DNA from: Macrotrachela quadricornifera
Taxonomy: Eukaryota; Rotifera; Eurotatoria; Philodinida; Philodinidae
Direction of reading: 5' to 3'
DNA: 64,000 bases
Assembly: GCA_022393335.1 (NCBI GenBank)
Contig: JAJEKB010021604.1
Location: 113,371-177,370 of the forward strand
The translations under genes were made by a program, and so were the position numbers. Shown one piece after another: positions 23,046 through 36,677 of the stretch. Below the pieces are notes generated by a model, which was not told the origin of the DNA, searched no databases, and saw only the letters and a program-made list of their open reading frames with translations. Every line of letters begins with the position of its first letter. The first letter of the stretch is position 1.

Positions 23046-25769
23046 ACGAAAAATAAATTTCTTGATTTCGTTAATAGTTAATAGCGATTTCATTAGTGAA
23101 TTGAATAAGTTATTACAGTATATATTCATAATACATGAGCATTGACAATAATGTCCTTTTGATTTAGATAATTTCATTTTTAATGATACGATATAACAGA
23201 TTTTGGTTATTATTTGAAAAACATTTGAACGTATGGGTAGGTAGGAAAATTTTTTGAAACTAAGATAAGTTCAATATTTTTCATAGAATTCTTATTGAAA
23301 ATTTAAAAATAAAGAGAAGACTCTTTTGTATAATATATCATTTAAATAAAATACAATTAATATATATTTTTTTAAATTGATATTTCCTAATGTTTAATAT
23401 GGTTCAACATCAGAAAAGAATTTACAATTTATGTCAAAATATAAACGTGCCTTTCAAAAAATGTGTAAATGTTTGTCTTCATTGACTCTTGATCTTCGAT
23501 GGTAAATAAGAGGATCAAAATATACGCACGCCCATAACACATCACTTAAGTGAGAATGAAAATGTAAATATACAAACTTACCTGATAATCCATCTACTTA
23601 CATAGCTAAATGTAATGAATTTTAAAAAAGAAGATGGAGCTATTTCATTATTATTTGCAGTATTTATTTTGTTTTATTGTGATCACAATGACAAACTGGT
23701 GGAATAGTGGTATAGCTACTTTCGGTATACGTTGATGTTTACTTCATTATTTCCTCACCCAATTGTGTCGTATCTCATGTAAAATACAAGCTTATATACA
23801 AGAGTGGTAAGAAAAGAAAAGATAAAATATGAGAAATGTATTATAATTCAAAGAGATTGTTCAATCATTCTGAGATAAGCATAATAATATGGTGATGATA
23901 CAAAGTATATCGATTGTATACCAATGCATAGAGAAAGAAAAGATATTCCATTAAATGATATACCCTTAGACACATTAAACTCTACAAAAATAGTATACTA
24001 CAGAATCTTTTTAAGAGACGTTGCCTGAGAATATCGAGGCTCGGTTTGATACCTCATAACATGTATGTTTTTTTATTTGATTCTATTCTACATGAAAAAC
24101 TTTTTAGACCTTCATATGCTATACTCATCGAGTTATACGCAGTTTAAAGAAACCATCCCTCAAAACTTGAAAAAAAAAACATAATTTTCGATAATTTTGA
24201 CTGTTTGATACCAAATTACTTCGAATAATATTGGATCACATCTAATTTGAAAGAGTGCGAAAAACTTTATCGATTGATATATTTGGCATGTTTGGACTAT
24301 TTAGATTTTCTAAAAAAACTTTCATTGTTTCAAAAAAAAAAGATTTTAAGTTTATTTTGATTAAAAATTTTTCAATATTTCTTTTTCTATGGCTGCTTTT
24401 AAGATAACAAGAAATTTGACTATTAGTCCTTGTAGAACATTCAATTTTGCACAAAATGAACTAACTCTCAACGTTTCGAATGGGAAGCAACAGATCAAAA
24501 ATTTCGAAACAAATTTAGTGATAGTAGATTTTCAATTTTTTTGGTTTTGAAAAAAACTTCGTTTTGTCATACTGAACTATCATTGTTCTGTTAGAAAAAA
24601 AATGTTGAATCATAATCAGTGAATAAAACTGCATCGAATCATGTATTTTTCAAAGTTTTTTTGGAGTACTTTTTTGGCTAAATTATACCTAAAAAACAGT
24701 TTTCTTACTTTTTTTCCGAAAAATCTCGCGTTTCATATCACAAAACTATAATTTAGAGGCAAAATATTGCATTGAAGGACTGTTGACCGCTTTTGATCTC
24801 TTGACGAGAAAGTTGCATTGGAAATTAGCAATGCTCGTTCGTCAAGAGACCAAAAAGCTAGTTTCCTTTTCGCTACATGACGGCCATCGAATTAAGTGGT
24901 CAAATATGTTCCATGTGACCATCGAAACTTACTAAAAAAAATTGTACAATAGTTTTGACTATCACTCTTCCCAAAATATTAAATGGGGAAGAAACCAATT
25001 AGTGTATCTTGTAGAGCAAGTGTTTCTCTATCGGACTGGTAATACCACTATTCTTGTCCATTCCAACTTTTTGATCGATTTTTTCGTTCACTTTTCCTCT
25101 CGAGTGCATTGTATATTGAACGAAAAATATGTAAAGTTTTTTTGAACTCTTAAGGATTGTGGTGCATTTTTTTATGAGGAATTTGAATATATATAATTGG
25201 TTTTATAATCCAGGCTAATACAGAGGAAATATCATCGTTTTTCCGATAAAAAATGCACTTTTATTTATTGCAAAATAATAAAAATATATTAATAGTATTT
25301 GACCCGTAACTATATGAAAATAGAGTCAAACGCAAACAAATTTATAACCAAAATGATCAGCACAAAAACTCTACAAACCCTAAAGATTTCAAAGGATTCG
25401 AATGTGGTTGCTGGATTGACTGGCGACTTCCCATGGAAATACTCATATATATAGGTTACTGTTTTATTTGTAAATAAATGATGATGATTAATGTGAATAT
25501 AGTGGAATTCAAAGAGGATATGAGAAGAAGAGATTAAAATGAGTAGGTTAGTGGAAAATGAAATGATAAGAAGACGTGTGATTAGCGAACAAAAGTAGGA
25601 CTGTTCAGAAAATAATCAAATGACAATAGAACACAAAAATTGTCATCTCACCAGTCCTCTTGAATTAGAAATAAAACACGATCTTCTGCTCATATTCAAA
25701 AGTTCCACATGGAAAAAAATAGGAGTTCGAAATGAAATTTAATGTCAATTGAAAATAACGTGCCAGTTG
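23046..25769. other. 2.7-kb AT-rich intergenic region
   Basis: No gene or family match. A short imperfect hairpin lies at ~24797-24865 (TCTCTTGACGAGAAAG against CTCGTTCGTCAAGAGA). The open frames at 24242-24454 and 24942-25145 show no domain. Confidence 0.5.
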
Positions 25770-26852
25770 TTATTTTAGCGCTGGATTGTTCTCAGCAAAA
25801 TACTCGTGACTGTCACCGTTCTTGATTGCCTTAGCAGCATTGCTCTTGGCTAAAGCTTTGCATAGACTTTGACCATATGCATAATCATCAGTACCAGCCA
25901 CAACAGTAAAGTGAGAAATTTCATGAATTAATGTACCACCCTTGCTGTCGGTACCCGTCGTTGGTGCTAACCAGAATGCAGGGCATAGATATATTGTATA
26001 AGGCAAACTTGGATAAACATAAGCATATGTACCTGCCTGAGTGCAAGTGCAATAGAATGTCATAGATCTGGCATTAACGACTGTATTAATATTGTTGAAA
26101 TGTGTTCTCATTGAATTCCAGTTGTTCGAGGAAGATGTGCCAAACCAAGTAGTATAACGTGCCGTGGCCGCTGTATTAAGTGCTTTCATATATTGTACAG
26201 CATTAGCAGAATAACTTTTTGCTGATTGGATTGCAGAGTTAATCAAAGTTTGTCGAGCTGATGTACAACCGATAAAAGCATGTTTGCCCGAATTCACTTG
26301 CGTATTAACTTGAGCACTTCTTTCGATCACTTCATTGCGATGAGCTTCGATGAACAATTCGACTCGATTAGATTCTAGATTAACTTCACCCAACTTATTA
26401 AATGGTGTATCTTCGGAACCCAATTTAAGAACTGATGCGAGCAGCATAGGATGACAATCAAATTTGAATTGAACGGAATACTTGTCAGTCGTTGTCATAT
26501 TATATGCTGCAGACAGCTCAATACGACTACTCACATCCTTACCAGACTCCACAGGAATCATATCTTCAGCAGTGAGCCGTCGTCGTTTGGCTACGGGGCC
26601 AAGATATTCGACAGGTTTACCGTCTCGTGTAACTTCAAAGAGAGGATCATATAGTTTCTTTGAGGGTAAACACCATTTATAAATAAACACGGTATTGGAA
26701 CCCTTATTTTGGTAATTTAGAGTCACCTCTACATCTTGTTTCGCACTCACACGTGAGTACGTTGGAACTATACTGACATGTAAGTCCTGTGCATAGCCAT
26801 AAGTGGCGATGGCAACAATTGTAAAGTATCGAATGATCCAACCTTGTTGCAT
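25770..26852 (-). CDS. Secreted M35 (deuterolysin / peptidyl-Lys type) metallopeptidase
   Basis: A 360-residue intronless protein. Residues 1-21 are a signal peptide. Residues ~23-170 are a beta-rich N-terminal domain of the kind preceding bacterial and fungal M35 enzymes. The catalytic domain (~190-360) has the aspzincin pair: HEISHF at 310-315 (zinc His310 and His314, catalytic Glu311) and GTDDYAYG at 320-327, whose Asp is the third zinc ligand. Six cysteines lie in the catalytic half and could make disulfides. M35 enzymes are extracellular endopeptidases of fungi and bacteria, the lysine-specific branch having this motif; animals usually lack them, so acquisition by transfer is inferred. 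Frame and motifs are intact, so activity is plausible. Confidence 0.9.
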   Translation of the reverse strand: MQQGWIIRYFTIVAIATYGYAQDLHVSIVPTYSRVSAKQDVEVTLNYQNKGSNTVFIYKWCLPSKKLYDPLFEVTRDGKPVEYLGPVAKRRRLTAEDMIPVESGKDVSSRIELSAAYNMTTTDKYSVQFKFDCHPMLLASVLKLGSEDTPFNKLGEVNLESNRVELFIEAHRNEVIERSAQVNTQVNSGKHAFIGCTSARQTLINSAIQSAKSYSANAVQYMKALNTAATARYTTWFGTSSSNNWNSMRTHFNNINTVVNARSMTFYCTCTQAGTYAYVYPSLPYTIYLCPAFWLAPTTGTDSKGGTLIHEISHFTVVAGTDDYAYGQSLCKALAKSNAAKAIKNGDSHEYFAENNPALK

Positions 26853-29800
26853 TATAATGAATCTTTGTTTTGTAAATTATTTGATTTATAAATACACGAG
26901 ACGTACAGTACAACCTTTTTCGTCTAAAACAAAACAAGCGAAATAGACTATTGACCCAATAAATGATACTTTTATATATTCTAGACTGTATGAATAGTCA
27001 TAGATGGTGGGACACTATGAATTTCGAATAATGACGAAAAAGCAAAAAAGAGATAGTAATGAACTGTTAAAATTATTTAATTGTTTTTCTAAAAACCTCT
27101 TAAAAGTATTATTATAAATTCAACGATAAATACAGCTTTTACAATGCAGTGTAGGGCAGGATAGTAGAAGTGATCATTAATTTTTATTTTTCATTTGCCA
27201 AAGCAAATGAAAAATAAAAACACTGGAGTCTATTCCTATACTCGTTCTCTGTGCTAACATAAATGTAAGCATGACTTAGAATTTGTGATAGAAACTGCTG
27301 TCAAATTTTGAAACTCTTTTCAACGAGAATACATTTAATTTCCAATGTTGCAAATTATGGAATCAGTTCCATATCAACCTCGCTCACAAGACATTAAAAC
27401 GAGATTATGAGGGACTATACGTTAAAAAAAAAATACTAGTCTGTCTCAAAGCTACAATACTTCTCTATAAAATAATGTTATTCATTGATGTTGTCACTCT
27501 TTCATCAACGGTTTTTGAGAATGAAAATGATTGACAAACAAAAAATTTGTAATAAGAAACTTGAAAGAGCTTCTCGGCGAAAAAAGTTGTTTTTCAAATT
27601 TCTTGCCTATGACTTTGAATACTATTTCTTTTTCCTGACATATGTTCTATTAGTCTTCTGTGTCAAGTTTTTTTTCTCGAATCCTTTAAACATACTCTAA
27701 ACGAATGTTTTGTTTGCATTCCATTACTTCAATAAATTAATAACTAAATATGTCGTGTGAGTAATATTGTATGCGATAAAATGAATAAACTAGTTACCGT
27801 CATCAAATATGAAACCTTTTTAGAACTTTTGCGCACAAACATAAGAAAAAAAACTGAATATGGCATCTTCCGATAAAGTTGAAATGCGAAAATCACATAA
27901 TCCTCTACATATAGTCATATATACCTATTTAATTTTTGTTTTTATTGATCAATGTGAAACTATGCTAAACCAGTGAAACCATTATCTCAAGTACTTTTGT
28001 CAAGGAAATATACGCATTTTCTTCTTTCCACTTTTTTGTCACATACAGTGGTAGACAAAATGTTAGAACACTGTGATAGAATTCAGTTGTTTCCTTATTA
28101 TCAATCAAGTTAAAATCATGAGTGAAAAGATAATATGGCTACTTGCATTTGAGTATTATCTATTAGAATATGAAGATATATTTGGTCAACATGGCTGTGA
28201 ATTATGAGAAAATAAATATAGTCAATTAATTCAATCCATCTAACTTGTAGATCCTATCGAAAAAAACACTGGATTTGACATCAAATTCCTTCTGAATCAA
28301 TGCATTTCATAGCTATATTATTAACGATTAATGAATCGAAATCTGATTGTCTCCGATTGACAATTATACCGACAGGACTCAACTGCTGCAGATAAGATTG
28401 ATATTAAGATATCCATTAAAATAAAGAGTGAGCAAACACATTCTCTCATTTACTAACACAAAAATACTTTCAATAGGAGATAATGATTAGAAAGGAATCA
28501 GCTGCTCTTCGACCGTCTAATATGTCCAATGTTAGCCATGGCAATGAAAGAGGATATTCAATCTTTGAAATCTAGTTAAGTCGATAGCAACTAGAATTAT
28601 AGCATGCACGAAAAAACAGGAAAAACTTGACTACAATAAGCATTTGTGTTTCATTTCTCAGACAATACGATGTGCGATTCAATACTCTTCAGCTTATCTA
28701 TGCGTTTTCTTTAGTGATAAAATATGACTTTTATTGAAAAATCAGATTTGAACAGAAAAATATTGAAACAACATAGATAATTAGATACTATTTTTTCTTA
28801 CCTCTAGTATTCCAAGTTGTCACTCGATGAGTATTTCGATCTGAGGCTTCCGATAGGTTGATAAAATTGAAAATTGTTCACCCGTTGGAAATCCATCGTC
28901 TCATCAAAAAGTGGCACCCCGAAGGGTCGATCTACAAATTCGATGGGTGAGGTTTGAGGGGTTCCGAATGGTCGTTATTTTGAGCTCTCGATACTTATCA
29001 AATATTTTTGCAGAACAGAAGATTCGAACATGTACGTTATGATTGTGAAGCTTATATAGATCATATGAATTAAACATGACGTTTTAATCTAAGATAAATC
29101 TATATATCATCATGAAATGCATATAACTTTGACATTTTTTAAATTTCCTTGTGCAAAATTCATTTATTCATTTTTTTAATTTATTTCTTTTTTCTTAGTC
29201 TAGATATTAATTTTTTTCCAAAAATGTCTTTTATAAATATAGCAATTATCGATGATTGAGAAAAACAGTTCTATCTGTTATAGATCTCTTTACATTGAGT
29301 AGGAGGCTCAGATTTATGCTTAAAAATAAACTAGAATATATAAAAAAATAATAATAGAAATATTAGAACAACATAGAACAAGAATAAATCTCACTTCTCT
29401 AGTAGCTTTAAGTTTAGAATCTTCAATTATTTCAATAGGTCTTTGCTAACAAGTCACTGGAAATCTAAGTGACATCAAGAGCTTGGAATGTTTGAGATCT
29501 TCGAAGACTAAAATTTATTATGAGTATATTTTCTTCAGGAATGTGAAAATATTCTCTAATGACATTGGACTAAAAATGAAAGACTACTCACAAATTGAAT
29601 TTTGAAGTTTTCAGCGAGCAAAATTAAAATGAATAATCGAAAGTATATTTCCGATAGATTCCCTTTCTTCAAGTAGTTAGGATTTCGATGGGTTTTGAGC
29701 GGTCAAAGTGCGTTCGAGGAGTCGAAAATGAGTATGTGATGAGACAATATTTCCTAAGGTTCGTAATTCGATGGCATTCGAGGATCTGGAAATTGGAACA

Positions 29801-30113
29801 GAACAAGGAAAAAAATATTTTCAAGATTCGACCCCTCATCGCACTCATCGTTAGCTTTTTAAAGTCTACTTGGGTATAGATATAACCCAGGTAGCAAACC
29901 GTAGGTTTTCCTTTTTTCTGTAAAAGCTTTTCAATAAAACAAAACAAAATCCTTTTGTAATCCGATAGAAACTATAAACAATCAATTAAAAGAAATACGC
30001 GATGAATTGACATCGCGCCTTGGAAGGTAAAGGATTGAATAGTTATTTAGCAATTTTCTTTTTAAATAAATAATTGATTTAAAACATGATTGATAAAATA
30101 TTATTAAAATGAA
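26853..30113. other. 3.3-kb intergenic region
   Basis: No gene supported. It holds a perfect hairpin (27181-27220), a possible isolated Tc1-type end at ~28046 (TACAGTGGTAGACAAAATGT, no partner found), and loosely similar direct repeats near 28755 and 29350. The open frames at 27485 and 29669-29947 show no domain. Confidence 0.45.
27181..27220. repeat. Perfect 18-bp-arm hairpin
   Basis: TTTTTATTTTTCATTTGC is followed by the 4-base spacer CAAA and its exact complement. It may be a bidirectional terminator-like structure, a very short MITE or chance; nothing adjacent decides. Confidence 0.6.
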
Positions 30114-31422
30114 TTAAATCATTCCCGAGTAATATCTCATTCGATCTTGAAATGCTATTCCATAATGTCCTGTTTGAGGTGGCCAATGTAAATTTGCTCC
30201 TAAAATATAATATCGATTTCCACTTCTAATACAAAAATTTCGAAGAAATATATCAATAGCTGTATCAAGAGTTGGACGATATGAAGATATTTCTGTCCAA
30301 AAATATCGTGCACGTTTTGTTGTTAAACCCATAGCATGAGCACACCAACCATAACCTTTATAACTTAAAAGACTATTATTTGAATATTTAGTTATTAATG
30401 GTTGACTATTCTTTGTAAAATTAGGTGCACAAATACCTAAATAGAAAAGACCATGTTGAAAATGAATTTCGGGATTATTCATCATTTCTTTTAATACATC
30501 TATATAATTTGATAATGAAAATTTTAATGGATTAATAAAATCAACACCATCTTCAAAGACAAATGACCATTCTTCATCACCATATTGAGAATGTGCTGGA
30601 ATTTCATATGTCCATACAGTCATAAATGATAATAGATTTGATGAAAGTTTTTTCAATACTAATGATGATGATGTATGAATACGTGAATCATTTAATGGAA
30701 TTGATTTAAAACAATGAATATGAAAAAAATTTGGAAATGCTTGTTCAATATTATGTTTAGTAAATTGAAAACGTTCTGAAGTACAATTATTCGTTATTAT
30801 AAATGCAACTGCTTTTGTTTGAATAAATTTTTTTTTAATTTCAATATTTGACAGAATTTTCTTTGGTTTTAAAAATATATAAACAATACTAATGAATATA
30901 CAACTAAAAATTAAGATTATAAGCACATATTTTACATATTTTTTCAATGAATTATATAACTTAATGGTCATTTGAAGAGAAGATTTTTCCTATTAAGAAA
31001 TAAAAAAAACAGTTGATTAGATCAAGAACAGCTAAGTTATGAGTTTAATACAAAAATCGTCAAACATATGAATGATAATTCGTTCTCTTATAAACAGGAA
31101 ATTGAAAATGTTGTATTTCTTAGTAGTGCATTTTATGACACTCGAACAAAATTTTTCCAACATTTTATCATATTTAACTGAAATACCGCATACTTTAATG
31201 TGACCGAAAATAGATAGATTCTCTAAAAGCTGTTCGTGATCCAATTTTTCAAAATGTCATTCTACGAAGTGAATAGTTTTGTCGAAAAGGAAAGTCATTC
31301 AGAAATACATGAAAAGAGAGAATTTGAAAGTCATGTTAATAATTACTCACAAATTCTAAAGATATATCTGTATATCCATTTGTCATGATTGGTGCGATTG
31401 CATTGTCATCAGATACCTTCAT
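30114..31422 (-). CDS. Type II membrane protein, glycosyltransferase-like (2 exons)
   Basis: Exon 1 (31422-31351, 24 codons) and exon 2 (30989-30114) join in phase 0 over a 361-bp intron with donor GTGAGTAAT and acceptor TTTCTTAATAG. The protein is 315 residues: a short cytosolic tail, one membrane span (~44-64), and a lumenal domain. The lumenal part has WSFVFEDGVDF (166-175 area), resembling the ED-x-V/D motif of GT25-type and related Golgi glycosyltransferases, then a block ending GYGWCAHAMGLTTKRARYFW, comparable to the position where GT25 enzymes have their acceptor loop. I infer a Golgi glycosyltransferase-like enzyme; the family assignment is tentative. Without exon 1 the tail would begin at an internal Met (30971). 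Confidence 0.6.
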
Positions 31423-33139
31423 ATCCAATATATTAAATAACAAATATTTATTCTATTAACCTAGAGATAGAAATGAATGGGATAAATATTTAAATCATTA
31501 ACTTCTATTTAAATTGTAAATTTCCGGACATAAATCTATAACTACAATATTTAAGACCTATAGCTTTTGTTGTAGATGAAAACTGAAGATCTGCATGACA
31601 ATTTTTTTCATTTATCAAAACTCGCTTGTCCTATCTCGAAGTTTTTCAAAATGTCTCGTTCATACGATCAGTAGAAAAACTTATCCATGCGGTCCCATTC
31701 AAAGCCAAAACATCTAAGTTACATATTCTGCTTGCTGTAAAACTAGATGAAACAACAAAAATAGGAAAACCTATCCCTAATGCTCATTAAGTCTTTTTCA
31801 GTTATTCAGGTAATGTATTCCTAAACTTTTGATCCAGACTACTAGAGTAACGTGTCTGTCAAGAGATAGCCCTGTGCTCCCATCATTAAGAAATAGTAGA
31901 CAAAGTCTGCATGCAAAAAAAATTCGTACTTTACTATTTATCAACTGAAATCAAAATGTAAAAAAAATGGTTGATATGCTCAGTGCATTAGTTAAATGAG
32001 ACATTGTCGAAATTGCAGTTGGAGGAAAACAACCAATGAATAGAATAATAATGATCAATACTTAGTGTATATCACAATTTTTTTTTCTAAGGTTTTCTTT
32101 CATTTTGCTTCTATTTTTTTCAACATATTCCGTTACGAAAATTTTTTGAAATTGGAAATTATCTCACAGGTTCCTGACGAGAAGTGGTAACAACACTATC
32201 ATGCACTAATTTTTGAATTTCCCTTTGACGTATATTAACAAAATTCAATATAGAAATAGCTTAACACTTTTCAGCTTTCATAAGACCACAAGTTAATGAT
32301 TATCGTAAGATTAAATGTACTCTACTGATGATGCATAATCAAAACTCATTCAAACTATTAAACATCAACATATAACTAATACATTAGATAATTTACAAAA
32401 ATAGGATGATTTTGTGCAGTGTTGAACTAACGGATATTTAGCTTATAGAAAGTACTTTTGTTGAATGCGAGAACGATACATTTTAAAATTGCATTAAAAC
32501 GTTTGGAATACTTCTTAAATTCTATTATTTTCGAAGAACATGTTTTTACGAGATAGTTAATTATGATCAAATTCAACAAACCTGATGTTTAAATTCGATT
32601 TTCATGTAGATCTGTTCGAAAGTTCACTAACGAATATTTGTTTATACATCTTTTACAACAGAAAAATTGTTTGACTTCTAACAGTACGAAAAAAGTGCAT
32701 TTTTGTTTATTGTTAGTATTGGATAAAATAGATTTCTCATAAAAATGTCATTTTAACAATACAGATAATTACTTTCATATTATTACTGTTTAAAATAAAC
32801 ATAGAATGTAGAAAAACGGTTCTTTTTTTAATATTATATTTGATTAGTTAAAAAGAGAAAAATATGTTGATTGATTTGTTCTGTTCTTCGATTTATTCAT
32901 AAATAAATATAAATTGAATGAAGTGAAAAGAAACTGTCCAGGTAATTTAACATACTGATATTTGTAGTTGTATTATTCATTTTCTTTTCTTTTCATATTG
33001 CCATAAATTCTATCATTAATTCGACATTTTTTTATGTTTTTTTTTCTATAAATACCATTAGTATTCTTTATGTACTATAATGAATAATAAGAATACATAG
33101 AAAAATATTGCAAATCATTTTGTATTTACAAATAATATC
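31423..33139. other. 1.7-kb intergenic region between divergent genes
   Basis: It separates the minus-strand membrane protein from the plus-strand calcium sensor. No gene or repeat is supported. TATAAAT at 33047-33053 is a possible promoter element for the calcium sensor, 87 bp before its ATG. Confidence 0.4.
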
Positions 33140-34192
33140 ATGGGTAATCAAGCATCTAAGAAGAGAACATCAGGATCACGTCTTGATAAAGGTTTAATTT
33201 TCTATTTTATTAATTATGATTAATGGAACAAAATTCTTTTATTATTAGAAATTGCCGTACTCAAAGCTAATTCCAAACTTAGCGAACAAGGTAAGTAGAA
33301 ATAAGATATAAATATCATAGAAAAAATCTTTTTTATTTATGCTATTTAGAAATACGAGAAATGTATGATGTAAGAAAATATTTTTCTATTAAATATTATT
33401 TCTTTTTTTCTATTTTTCTAGGAATTTAATTATGAAGCTGAATCAGGTACAGGTAGAATGAACAAAAGACAATTTCTTAAGTTTTACAAACAAGTTACGG
33501 GAACTGATGATGAAAATAGCGTTTTAGCTGAGTATACTAATACATTTTTCGTATTTTCTTGTAATTTTTTATACTCTTGTAGTAATGCATTTGCTGTGTT
33601 TGATACTAATCATGATGGTTCAATTGATTTTAGTGAATTTGTATTAGCTTCCACAGTCGGAAATAAGAATGGCCTAGACAGTCAACTTCAACTTGCGTTT
33701 GACATGTAAGTTTTCTTTTGAGTAGGTATATGTATTCACGAAACTAGAACAGTGAGCTGTTCGTATACGAAATATAGATTTGAAAGTATCTTTGTACTTT
33801 TAAACTTCTGAATATATAATTATTCGAATTTCCATTTTTTTTTATCTTTAGCATAGACACGTCAGGTGACGAACATATTAGTTACGATGAGATGATAAAC
33901 TTTATAAACAAAGCAGTAAGATTTTCTTTTTTCTAAGATTATATGACATATTAATCTTTTTTTTCTTGTTAAGGTGAAACTAACAACCGGTGATAAATCA
34001 ACAAGTGTTAATTCAGACATGATTGCTACACATGTTTTCAATACGTTTAATATTGATAAAGAGCATAAACTGAACGAGAAGCAATTTATAGATGGGTATG
34101 AATGTATACTTAGTCTTTTATTCTCTTACAAATGATTTTGTTTTAGATGCAAAACGAATAAAGATCTTGCAAAAATTTTTGGAATCTTATGA
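33140..34192 (+). CDS. Neuronal calcium sensor-like EF-hand protein (8 exons)
   Basis: Exons 33140-33191, 33249-33290, 33350-33369, 33422-33531, 33583-33705, 33852-33915, 33974-34095 and 34147-34192 keep one frame and give 192 residues. Introns are 51-59 bp except one of 146 bp; exon 3 is only 20 bp. The N-terminus MGNQASKKR fits an N-myristoylation signal. EF-hand 1 (~39-56) is degenerate, EF2 (DTNHDGSIDFSE, 82-93) is canonical, EF3 (DTSGDEHISYDE, 118-129) is near-canonical, and EF4 (163-174) has Gln in place of the last Glu. Length, acyl site and pattern fit the recoverin/hippocalcin/NCS group: calcium-switched membrane regulators. Only EF2 and EF3 are likely to bind calcium. AATAAA at 34212. 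Confidence 0.85.
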
Positions 34193-36677
34193 GATCATTC
34201 TACAGTACAATAATAAAACTTTTTCTTTTACAATAAATTAATATTTGTGTTTTTAATAAGAAGAGATAATATTGGAAAAGAATCGAAGAAAAAAATACGA
34301 AATATGTTAGACGTTACAATTCTTATATGAAAATCAAGAAAATGGTTTTATATCTTTAACAGAGCAAAAATCGTTTTCTTTTAGATTCCACTATAATTTG
34401 TTCTACGTATAAATATACATTCAAAACATAATCTTTTAGTTTTTTTATGGTATTATTAACTTTCTATTGGAGTATGCATAAATCTATAGTGTCGAACATT
34501 TGAAGTTAAATTATAGTTATACCATTTTTTATATCGCTACTTATTATAGCGATAAACAACGGATGGATCGAATTAATTTAACAATATGTGCAAGTAGCTA
34601 ACATCATTTAATGCATAATATGAAGGTGTTCAATAATTTACACCAAGTATAAATAAAACTTTTGAAGTAATGAACAAAGTTGTAAAGGACAAAACAATAT
34701 TTTGAGAACATCTACCATTATCGAAACTTAAAGAGGATTAAAACAATACTATAACAAGAATATAATATCACTGAATTTATCAACGCATAGACATCAATAA
34801 GTTAAATCAGGGCGCTCCTTTGTAAGCAGAATTAATTTTCATTTAATCACAAATGATAGTAATCAAGTCCATAGATACGATAAATGCAGCTACAAAAAGA
34901 CAATAGAATTGTGACTTGGAACACACGAGTAGTAGAGAAGAGAGAAGAGAAACGTTAGTCATATTCATGTATAAGTTAACATAATTTCAGACTGACATCC
35001 GTAAAAAAATAATCTTTTCATGTTTATTTTTTTCAATATTTCACGACATAATGTAGGCAGTGGTGACCTACTCAGGGAGGGGGTATCGAGGTGTAATACC
35101 CATCAATCACGAAAAATTTTCGTTTTCGTCATTGCTGAATGTAAGGATATACAAACTATCGTTTGATCGACTAGACCTATTATTCCATTGAAGAGAATAG
35201 TATGCTTACATGAAACATGCAGAAAAGTCGATGAAAGAAAGTAAATAAATTAATACTACATAAACTTTAGACTATTTCTGAAACACTCTGTACATATAAA
35301 ATATAATGACTTTTTCAAATTTCTAATAGATATAAAATGTATTCAATTATATAAATTGTATGAATGAATTCGGTTTATTTGTACAACATTTGACACAATA
35401 TAGAGAGAAGCAAATAAAAGAGTCAAATAGACTCTTATTATACTTATGTACACATATACTCCTGACAGGCATAAAGCGAGGGAAAAACAGCTTGACATCC
35501 TGACATATTTTCAGTATTTATCACTTTTCTTGTATAGGAGTATTCTCCACAAAATTCTGTTTTCATCAGGATTTAGTCAAACGTGCCTAGCATTAAAACT
35601 ATGAAACAAATCAGGATCGAAGATCCTTTCTAAAACTATTTATAAATTTTCCTAAATGCAGTTTCCTATATATCATTCGATATATCGATAGTTGCTCTAC
35701 AAAAGTCTAACTTTGTAAAGAATTTATTTGAATAGAATCTTTATATGAGATTAAAACGGGGGGGATCGAGTACTTTTTTTTACCAACTGTATTTATAAGT
35801 ATGCTGGAAAATATTATATATGGCATAATCGAATATATTGAGTAAGTCCAATATAGAACACGGAAAAAACCCAATACGTCATGTTGGAAAGATTCAGTAT
35901 GTAATGCACGTATATTTTCAACACTTGTATATGCCCTCGAACTCTTTACCTGAATGTTTTACTAATGAAAATCGATTTTCTATATTTGTTAGATCATTTT
36001 TTCTTATTAGAAACATTGACTATGCATTTCGCATTGATAAATAGACCATATTTATCATCTATATTTTCTGACAGATGGAAGTTTTTTAACTAATTATAGA
36101 ATCCACAAAACATCGTCTATACAGTGATTATGTATTCTATGTATGAATTGCGCTTATATTTTTGATATAATTGTTATGGCAACAATGATGTCTTTCGATA
36201 AAAGTATGTTCTTTTTTTTTTCATTCTATCACGTTGATTATTACTATGTTCTTCTTCTCATCTCTCGTGTATTTAAGCAACTAATATTGCTTACAGAAAA
36301 AACGCTTTTAGCTTAAGAAAAAAAAAATACCAACATTCATTTGTTTTTCTTCTATATGACTCAAACACATAAGACTTTCTATCTTGATAATAACGATAAT
36401 AAATTTCGCATCGAGAATACAAAGAAAGAAGCATAAATTATCATATGTTTCTTCCTTTTTGCCATTCTTCCATAGAACGAGTTAATATTGTAAAGACATC
36501 ATACAATAATAATACGACTTACTTACATATTTTGTTTCTTGCATAGATTATAAATGCTAAAAGAATATTCTATTTTCGTAGGCTTCGTAAGATATAACGT
36601 ACTGAATTACTTTTCAAAATTTAAAAAACAATACTCAATTTAGATTTTTGTTTTCATTTTCAGAATGAAATCACATA
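34193..36677. other. 2.5-kb AT-rich intergenic region
   Basis: No coding feature supported; short open frames only. A G run with an adjacent ACTTTTTTTTACCAACTGTA at ~35757-35791 resembles a Tc1-type end, but no partner is seen. Confidence 0.4.

Noticed and set aside
28046..28080. Tc1-type inverted repeat end
   Set aside because: Only one end can be found; no partner or transposase within several kilobases, so it is not called as an element.
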